From an uncultured Oscillibacter sp. (GTDB lineage Bacteria > Bacillota > Clostridia > Oscillospirales > Oscillospiraceae), in NCBI GenBank assembly GCA_910587705.1, contig CAJUMX010000029.1:1-8860 (forward strand): a DNA stretch of 8,860 bases. The letters are read 5' to 3'. Position numbers and translations under genes: made by a program. The notes under the pieces are model-generated. The model worked only from the letters and a program-made list of their open reading frames with translations, was not told the DNA's origin and made no database searches. Of this stretch, positions 1-6,400 are shown piece by piece. Position 1 is the first letter of the stretch, and each line of letters begins with the position of its first letter.

Positions 1-13
1 GGTTGACAGCCCA

Positions 14-475
14 TTAAATTGTTGTGTTTTTGTATGCTCTTGTTAAGGGAAGATAGCCATGCCGTTTGGCATTAAATTCTGTCCATAGTTGGAACATCCG
101 GTGTTCAGCAGTTAAAACTTCATCGTAACTGGCGGCGGAGAGAATTTGTGCGTATTCCTTATAATCGCGCACATGGGTAATCTCATGGGCTATAGTTCCA
201 ATCCATGATAGTCGGTTATTTTTAACTTCACTCAAAAAATACTGATTATCTACGATAACAGTAAATGTCCCATCCAGTTCTAAAGGAGAGGCTATTGTAC
301 CATTAAAGGAGGGAAGTTGTTCGGTACGCTTGCTTCTATGGTCAGGCCGAATTTCAAAATATGTTTTCCATATATCATCAGAGAAAATGATTGACAGATT
401 TATAAGTTCACAGTTATAGAAGCGAAAATAATCGGCCACTATCTGATTTATCAGTTCACTAAGTTTATTCTCCAT
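14..475 (-). CDS. Small HExxH zinc-metallopeptidase-like protein
   Basis: A 153-residue protein on the minus strand, opposite to the rest of the window. Residues 92-104 contain the hydrophobic run WIGTIA followed by HEITH (H97, E98, H101), the zinc-binding and catalytic signature of zincin peptidases. E133, in WTEFNAKRHGY, is a plausible third ligand. Size and motif spacing recall the ImmA/IrrE-type metallopeptidases of mobile elements, which cleave a partner repressor, but the rest of the sequence does not let me assign that family, and no partner HTH gene is visible. No signal peptide or membrane segment is apparent, so it is probably cytoplasmic. The ATG start at 475-473 has GAGGG (486-482) six bases upstream and a promoter at 512-540. 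The gene is AT-rich, unlike the GC-rich operon beside it, which suggests separately acquired cargo. It could instead be a catalytically inactive relative. That it is a real gene is fairly sure; its function is not. Confidence 0.72.
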   Translation of the reverse strand: MENKLSELINQIVADYFRFYNCELINLSIIFSDDIWKTYFEIRPDHRSKRTEQLPSFNGTIASPLELDGTFTVIVDNQYFLSEVKNNRLSWIGTIAHEITHVRDYKEYAQILSAASYDEVLTAEHRMFQLWTEFNAKRHGYLPLTRAYKNTTI

Positions 476-511
476 ATTGCGCCCTCGTTTTTAATCTCAA
501 TTTTCCCTTCT

Positions 512-540
512 ATTATACCAAATCAAATTAAGTTTCACAA
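512..540 (-). promoter_or_regulatory. Sigma-A-like promoter for the minus-strand metallopeptidase gene
   Basis: On the minus strand there is a perfect TATAAT -10 box (517-512), a 17-base spacer, and TTGTGA (540-535), which matches the TTGACA -35 box at four of six positions. Transcription would begin near 505 and give a leader of about 30 bases that includes the GAGGG ribosome binding site. The -35 box overlaps the topB ribosome binding site on the other strand (539-544). On the plus strand the same core reads TATTATA, so a weak rightward -10 (TATTAT, 511-516) is conceivable, but I see no good matching -35 box. Confidence 0.55.
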
Positions 541-544
541 GGAG
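539..544 (+). promoter_or_regulatory. Ribosome binding site that decides the topB start
   Basis: AAGGAG lies eight bases before the ATG at 553 but only two bases before the in-frame ATG at 547. The spacing strongly favours 553. This gives an N-terminus of MKLVIAEKPSVA, the usual beginning of topoisomerase III proteins. Confidence 0.75.
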
Positions 545-552
545 CAATGACA

Positions 553-2631
553 ATGAAATTAGTTATCGCAGAAAAACCCAGCGTGGCCCGGAGCATCGCC
601 GCCGTGATCGGGGCGACCGACCGGCAGGAGGGCTACTTGCAGGGTAACGGCTACCTGGTGTCCTGGTGCATTGGGCATTTGGTGTCCTTTGCCGACGCCG
701 CCCTGTATGACGAGCGTTTCAAGAAGTGGCGCTACGAGGATTTGCCCATCATCCCGGAGAACTGGCGGCTGACCGTCCCCCCGGACAAGTGGGAGCGTTT
801 CGACACCCTGCGGACGATGCTTCGCTCCGAGGACGTGAGCGAGGTTATCAACGCCTGCGACGCCGGGCGGGAGGGTGAATTGATCTTCCGCACGGTCTAC
901 CATCTGGCGGGCTGTACCAAGCCCATGAAGCGGCTGTGGATTTCCAGCATGGAGGACAGCGCCATCCGGGAGGGCTTCGTCAACCTGAAACCGGGCCGGG
1001 ACTATGACCCGCTGCATCAATCGGCGCTGTGCCGGGCCAAGGCGGACTGGCTGATCGGCATTAACGCCACCCGGCTATTCTCTGTGCTGTACCACAAGAC
1101 CCTGACCGTGGGCCGCGTCCAGACCCCCACCCTGAAAATGCTGGCGGACAGGGACGCCAAGATCACCGGCTTCCAGAAAGAGAAATATCACATCGTCCAT
1201 ATCGCCGGGGGCGGCGTGGAGGCGGCAAGCGACCGTTTCCCTGACCCCGCCGAGGCGGAGAGCGTCAAGACGGACTGTGCGGGGGCGCAGGCCGTTTGCG
1301 CTTCCATCCAGCGGGAGCGGAAAACCGAACAGCCGCCCAAGCTGTACGACCTCACCACCTTGCAGCGGGAGGCCAACCGGCTTTTTGGCTTCACGGCGAA
1401 ACAGACCCTTAACTATGCCCAAACGTTGTATGAAAAGCGTCTGCTGACGTACCCCCGGACGGATAGCCGCTTTCTCTCCGACGACATGGAGCAGACGGCG
1501 GCGGGCATCGTGGCCGGTATCATCCCCATCCTCCCGTTCATGGAGGGGGCGGCGTTCTCTGCGAAGATCCGCCGCGTCCTGAACAGTGCCAAGGTGAGCG
1601 ACCACCACGCCATCATCCCCACGGCGGAGTTTGTGAAGCAGGGCTTTTCCGGGCTGGCGGACAGCGAAAGGAAACTGCTGTCCCTGGTGTGCTGTAAACT
1701 GCTGTGCGCCGTGGCCCCGGCCCATGAGTATGAGGCCGTCACCGCCACATTCATCTGCGCTGGGCAGGAGTTCACGGCCAAGGGCAAGACTATCCTGACC
1801 GCTGGCTGGAAAGACATCGACCGCCGTTTCCGGGCCTCCCTGAAAACCGACGCAGACGAGGACGGCGAGGCTACGGCGGAGCTGCTCACTATCACCGAGG
1901 GGCAGGTTTTCGAGGATGTGGCCGCTTCCGTTACCGAGCATTTCACATCACCCCCCAAGCCCTACACCGAAGATACCCTGCTGTCGGCTATGGAGCGGGC
2001 TGGGGCGGAGGATATGCCTGACGACGCCGAGCGCAAGGGGCTGGGAACGCCCGCCACCCGTGCCTCCATTCTGGAAAAGCTGGTGCAGACCGACTTCATC
2101 CAGCGCAAGGGGAAACAGCTTCTTCCCACCAAGGACGGCATCAACCTGGCGGCGGTTCTGCCGGAGGCCCTGACCTCCCCGGCCCTCACCGCTGAATGGG
2201 AAAGCCGCCTGACCGAGATCGCCAAGGGCGAGGCCGACCCGGACGAGTTCATGGCCGGTATCGAGGCGCAGGCCCGTGACCTGGTGAAAACCTATTCCTG
2301 CATCAGAGAGGACAAGCAGAAATTGTTTCAGGCCGAGCGTGTCGCCATTGGGACGTGTCCCCGGTGCGGCGAAGCCGTCTACGAGGGCAAGAAAAATTAC
2401 TACTGCGGCAACCGGGCCTGCCAGTTCGTCATGTGGAAGAACGACCGCTTCTTTGAGGAAAGGAAAAAGGCGTTCACCCCGAAAATTGCCGCCGCCCTGC
2501 TCAAACATGGAAAGGTGAAGATCAGGGGCCTGTTCTCCCCCAAGACCGGCAAGACCTACGACGGCACGGTGCTTCTGGCCGACACCGGCGGGAAGTACGT
2601 CAATTTCTGTATGGAGTGGAAAAAGCAATAA
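553..2631 (+). CDS. topB: DNA topoisomerase III (type IA), ICE-encoded
   Basis: A type IA topoisomerase that cuts one DNA strand through a 5'-phosphotyrosine, passes another strand and reseals, relaxing or decatenating DNA with single-stranded character. Numbered from the ATG at 553 (692 residues), the Toprim domain comes first, with EKPSVAR (E7 likely catalytic) and DAGREGE (103-109), a form I recall as usual in Firmicute TopB. The central domain has TVGRVQTPTL and the active-site tyrosine Y300 in TYPRTDSRFL. GLGTPATRASILEKL follows near 496-510. A four-cysteine zinc finger (about C602, C605, C618, C623) and a short C-terminal module (GLFSPKTGKTYDGTVLLAD) end the protein. The length is normal and all key residues are present. 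Such genes are conserved in Tn1549/CTn-type conjugative elements, where the enzyme is thought to help with transferred DNA. An alternative start at 547 adds two residues (MT) but is badly spaced from the ribosome binding site. Confidence 0.96.
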   Translation: MKLVIAEKPSVARSIAAVIGATDRQEGYLQGNGYLVSWCIGHLVSFADAALYDERFKKWRYEDLPIIPENWRLTVPPDKWERFDTLRTMLRSEDVSEVINACDAGREGELIFRTVYHLAGCTKPMKRLWISSMEDSAIREGFVNLKPGRDYDPLHQSALCRAKADWLIGINATRLFSVLYHKTLTVGRVQTPTLKMLADRDAKITGFQKEKYHIVHIAGGGVEAASDRFPDPAEAESVKTDCAGAQAVCASIQRERKTEQPPKLYDLTTLQREANRLFGFTAKQTLNYAQTLYEKRLLTYPRTDSRFLSDDMEQTAAGIVAGIIPILPFMEGAAFSAKIRRVLNSAKVSDHHAIIPTAEFVKQGFSGLADSERKLLSLVCCKLLCAVAPAHEYEAVTATFICAGQEFTAKGKTILTAGWKDIDRRFRASLKTDADEDGEATAELLTITEGQVFEDVAASVTEHFTSPPKPYTEDTLLSAMERAGAEDMPDDAERKGLGTPATRASILEKLVQTDFIQRKGKQLLPTKDGINLAAVLPEALTSPALTAEWESRLTEIAKGEADPDEFMAGIEAQARDLVKTYSCIREDKQKLFQAERVAIGTCPRCGEAVYEGKKNYYCGNRACQFVMWKNDRFFEERKKAFTPKIAAALLKHGKVKIRGLFSPKTGKTYDGTVLLADTGGKYVNFCMEWKKQ

Positions 2632-2642
2632 CATTTTCAGAT

Positions 2643-2674
2643 GCAAGGTCCTATCCGATTGGATGGGCCCTTGC
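2643..2674 (+). other. Strong intergenic RNA hairpin between topB and the ArdA-like gene
   Basis: The arms at 2643-2656 and 2661-2674 pair over 14 positions around a GATT loop. There is one T-C mismatch (2649/2668) and one T-G wobble (2652/2665); all other pairs are Watson-Crick. The hairpin starts 11 bases after the topB stop and ends 11 bases before the AAAGGAG ribosome binding site of the next gene. No T-run follows (the next bases are GCTGTAATCAG), so it is not a canonical intrinsic terminator. It could stabilise or process the mRNA, attenuate downstream expression, or act as a weak terminator. It fills most of the only sizeable gap in the plus-strand operon. Confidence 0.6.
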
Positions 2675-2699
2675 GCTGTAATCAGAAAGGAGCGACCGA

Positions 2700-3476
2700 G
2701 TGAGAGAAGTATTTTCTATCCAGTTGAGCAATCACACCATCCAGCCGGACGGCAAAACGGGCGTCTGGCTGGACTTGCCTGCCACGGCGGAGCAGGTACA
2801 GGCGGCGATGGGGCAGATCGGCGTTAAGCAGGACAATCCATGGGACTATTTCATCAGCGGCTTTTCCTCCCCGGAGGGCCGACACCTGGCTATCCCCTAT
2901 GACATGGCGCTGGCCTCCGGCGTGAATGAGTTGAATTTCCTTGCCGCCCGGCTGGAAAAACTGGACACCTACGAGATCGGCACACTGAACGCCGTCTTGC
3001 AACAGAAAGACACTGAAATGCGGACGATCAGCCGCATCATCGACTACCCCGACAATCTGGATTATTTCGTCAATCTCCCGGACATCCATACTGTGGCGGC
3101 GCTGGGGGACTACTATCTGAACCGCTCCGGCATGGTGGATATGCCCGACGAGTGGAAGCCTGCCATCGACAGGTTGGCGCTGGGAAAGCACATCGCCGGG
3201 CTGGAACAGGGGGCCTTTACCGAGTACGGCTATATCGTCAAAAGCGGCGACCAGTGGAAGCAGGTCTACGAGGGCCAGATCATCCCGGAGGAATACCGGG
3301 TGCTGTCTTTCCCGTCCCCGCAGGTGGAACGGGACGAGGCCAGTCGCCCCCAGCCGGAGCAGACCGCCCCGGCCCCCCCAGCCCGTCATTCCCATTGTGC
3401 TGACCGGCAAAAACAACGCCGAGCGCATGAAAGAGATCACCGACAGGCTGGAAGCCGGTATTCAGGCCCTTTTTGA
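2700..3476 (+). CDS. ardA: ArdA-like antirestriction protein, probably the N-terminal part of a split fusion
   Basis: Residues 1 to about 200 resemble ArdA antirestriction proteins, DNA mimics that inhibit type I restriction enzymes. Visible features are GVWLDLPAT (21-29), the acidic N-terminal half, ELNFLAARLEKL (77-88), NLDYFVNLPDIHTVAALGDYYL and FTEYGYIV (173-180). The GTG start at 2700 has AAAGGAG (2686-2692) seven bases upstream. From about residue 204 the protein becomes an Ala/Pro/Glu-rich linker. After residue 225 the composition changes abruptly to an Arg/His-rich tail (RQKQRRAHERDHRQ) that looks like out-of-frame reading of the next gene's start. The change coincides with a C7 run (3373-3379). 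Removing one C joins this frame to the ArdC-like frame through a smooth linker (APAPQPVIPIVLTG). I therefore think the last ~33 residues are an artefact of a frameshift and that this is the ArdA domain of a larger protein. Domain assignment is from remembered family features, not a search. Confidence 0.75.
   Translation: MREVFSIQLSNHTIQPDGKTGVWLDLPATAEQVQAAMGQIGVKQDNPWDYFISGFSSPEGRHLAIPYDMALASGVNELNFLAARLEKLDTYEIGTLNAVLQQKDTEMRTISRIIDYPDNLDYFVNLPDIHTVAALGDYYLNRSGMVDMPDEWKPAIDRLALGKHIAGLEQGAFTEYGYIVKSGDQWKQVYEGQIIPEEYRVLSFPSPQVERDEASRPQPEQTAPAPPARHSHCADRQKQRRAHERDHRQAGSRYSGPF
3373..3379 (+). other. C7 homopolymer at the ArdA/ArdC frame break
   Basis: Seven consecutive C residues sit in the Ala/Pro-rich linker where the coding frame changes. 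In the upstream frame the codons are GCC CCC CCA GCC. Skipping one base at CCC-C gives CAG CCC GTC ATT, which runs directly into the ArdC-like frame without a stop. A C6 run would give a single ORF from 2700 to 8031, equal to 1776 residues. CCC-C is a known +1 slippery quadruplet for proline tRNA. Indel, sequencing error and programmed +1 slip cannot be separated from this sequence alone. Confidence 0.65.
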
Positions 3477-6400
3477 GAGCGAACAGTACAAAAACTACCT
3501 CACGGCCATGTCCAAGTTCCACAATTACAGCTTCAATAACACCGTCCTGATCGCCATGCAGAAGCCGGACGCCTCCCTGGTGGCGGGCTACAACAAATGG
3601 AAGGACGACTTTGAACGCCAAGTGAAGCGGGGCGAGAAGGCTATTAAAATCCTTGCCCCGGCCCCCTACAAGGTACGGCGGCAGGTGGAAAAACTGGATG
3701 CCAGCGGCAAGGCCATTCCCGGCCCGGACGGGAAGCCGCTGACCGAGGAAAAGGAGATCACTGTACCGGCGTTCAAGGTGGTGTCCGTGTTCGACGTGTC
3801 CCAGACCGAGGGCCGGGAGATACCCGACATCGCCGTGGACGAGCTGACCGGCAGTGTGGAGCGGTATCAGGACTTCTTCACCGCCTTGGAGCGGACTTCT
3901 CCCGTCCCCATCGCCTTTGAGAACATCGAGAGCGGGGCGCACGGCTACTACCACCTGGAGGAAAAGCGTATCGCCATTGACGAGGGCATGAGTGAGCTGC
4001 AAAACCTGAAAACGGCTATCCATGAGATCGCCCACGCCACCCTCCACGTCATTGACAAGGACGCCACGCCGGAGGAATTGGCCGGTCGCCCCGACCGCCG
4101 CACTCGTGAGGTGCAGGCCGAGAGCGTGGCCTATACCGTCTGCCAGCACTACGGGCTGGACACGTCGGACTATTCTTTCGGCTATGTGGCCGGGTGGAGT
4201 TCCGGCAAGGAGCTGTCCGAGCTGAAAGCCTCCCTTGAAACCATCCGGGCCACGGCCAACGACCTGATTACCAAGATCGACGGCCACCTTGCCCAGCTTC
4301 AGCAGGAACGGGAGGCCCAACAGGTGAAGGCCCCGCCTATCTGGAACGGGCTGGACGGGCTTATTAACGACAAGCCTTTCATGCCGGGGGCCACGCCGGA
4401 GCAGCAGGCCAACGCCCTGATCGACTTTGCCGAGCGCGACGGCCAGCGGTTGGGCAACGGGGAACGCCGCCTGATCGTGGACTATGCCAATGTTATCCGG
4501 GACTATCGCAAGGTTGCCGACCTTATCAATGAGCTGTGCGAAGATGGCTACGAGTTACAGCACGGCAGCGTGGATATTGCGGTGAAAATGCGGGTGGAGC
4601 GTGAGATTGCAGACGCGCCCCCAATTTTCCTTGACCCGGACGCCGAGCCGCTGGTGACAGTCATTTGGAGCGAGAGCGCCGACCTGCGGGATGGGGAGCA
4701 GATGCCCCTTTCCCAAGCGGATGTCGTTTTCAAGGCCCTGGACGATGCCATGCGGGACAAACCGGGCTATGACAAGACCAAGTTCCGCATTGACTTCACC
4801 ATGAACGGCAAGGCGGACAACTACGAGGGGCGGCAGGATTTTGGCGATGGGGACGGTTCCCTGATCGAGCATATCCAAGGCTACCACGAGTATTACGCAC
4901 AGTCTGAAAGCTGGAAAAAGAGCGTCATTGAACGGACGGGCATAGAGGGCTGGGAGCAGGAAGTGGCTGAACGGGACATGATTTTGGGCGAGTTCGTCCC
5001 CTACCTGAAACTGCACTGTAACCTCACCGCCATGGAACGGGAAGCCCAGCGGCCTTTACAGTCCGGGGAAACTCTGCCCCGGTCGCAGGTTGCCTATTTC
5101 AACGCCGTGTTGGACTATGTGAAAGAGTGCCGCCCGCTTCTCAATCAGGGCCAATATCAACTGCCGGAGCCGCCCCGCCTGGCCGACTTCGACGTGGATT
5201 TGCAGGAGTACAAGGCCCACGTCATGGATGAAATCCAGCGGGAAGCCGCCGCAGCCGGTATGACGGTGGAGGAATACGCCGCCAACGGCTACGAGCCAGC
5301 CGCCCCGCCGGAAGCGGCGCAGGCTAACGACACGCCAGAGCAGGCGGAGACTACTGCCCCGCCCTTAACGGAGTTGGAGAAAAAGGCCGTTGAGATCGCC
5401 AAGGGCTATGAAAAGCTGCCTTTGCAGGACAGGATAGATGTGATCGCCCGGACATTCGGCTGTACCACGGGCAAGATCGAAACCTCCCCCTGCCGGGGCA
5501 AGTGGCGGGGGACAAGCGATATTTCCATCCGCTTTGACAACGGCGCTTCCTTGTGCATCGGCAATTACCGTACCCCGAAAGCCAAGACGGTCAAGATGCA
5601 AAGTGAGTGCGTCAATACTGTTTTGGTGCGGTATAACCCGGAGATCGTTCAGGCTACGAAAGAGGCCGCTATTCCCGCCCTGCTGCGGAAAGAGGCAAAA
5701 GACAACGCCATCGCTGCCCAAAAGGGCTTGAAGCCCTATACTTTCCTGAATGTGGAGCTGCACGACGGCGCTGACAATAAGAGCGGCTACATGGGCTGGT
5801 ACTATGTGACCCTGGCCGTTGACGGGAAAATCTGTACCCACCTGGAAACGGGGCTTTCCCATGACATCGCCAGCGGCACGGTGAGCGACACCCCCACAAG
5901 GGAGGATTATTTTACCGCTGGGGCCTTGAAAGAAGATCAGGTTGACTATGTGATGAACAACGTGGGCTTTTCTTCTGCTTCCGGGCTGTACTCGCTGCCA
6001 CTCCATGACGATGTACGGGAGCGGGCGGAACGGACGCTGGCGGAACGGGAGGCCCAAGCCGCCCTGCCTACCGTGGAGCCGACGCCGGAGGGCATTTCCG
6101 CCGAGCTGTACGACCTGATGTGCGCCTATGACCCGGAATTTATGAAAGGCTACGAAAACCGGGAAGATCAGATAGGTGGGACTATCCGGGAAATGCAGGA
6201 GATCGGCCCCACGTCCTTTGAGCTGGTGATCGTGGGCATCCGGGATGACGAGCAGGCCCCCGCCGCTCTCCGGGAACGTGCCGCCGCCCTGATGGACACC
6301 ATCGACCGCTACAAGGAGCTGAACAACACCTTTTCCATCTATCAGGTGCGGGGCGGGCCGGAAACACGAGATTTCCGTTTTGAGCCGTACTATCGCCTGC

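Noticed and set aside
1..14. Possible start of another minus-strand gene (ATG at 14-12 overlapping the stop of the metallopeptidase gene as TAATG)
   Set aside because: Only four codons (MGCQ) lie in the window, too few to support a gene, though translational coupling is possible.
511..516. Rightward promoter for topB at TATTAT
   Set aside because: No convincing -35 box at 16-18 bases spacing (only T-rich sequence near 488-493). topB is more likely transcribed from further upstream or from a weak promoter.
559..1958. Long minus-strand ORFs opposite topB (for example 559-1020, 1075-1941, 1413-1958)
   Set aside because: They lie antisense to a clearly conserved topoisomerase; GC-rich codon use leaves the opposite frames open. 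Their translations show no family features.
2643..2674. Intrinsic terminator after topB
   Set aside because: The stem is strong, but no T-run follows, so I report it as an RNA hairpin of unknown role.
2682..4320. Minus-strand ORFs of 252 and 346 residues opposite the ArdA/ArdC-like genes
   Set aside because: Shadow frames of conserved coding sequence on the plus strand, with low-information compositions and no recognisable domains.
4306..6057. EREAQ motif repeated three times in the giant protein (about residues 304, 547 and 883)
   Set aside because: Short Glu/Ala/Gln-rich helical text recurs easily by chance in such linkers. The surrounding residues are not similar, so I do not call an internal repeat.
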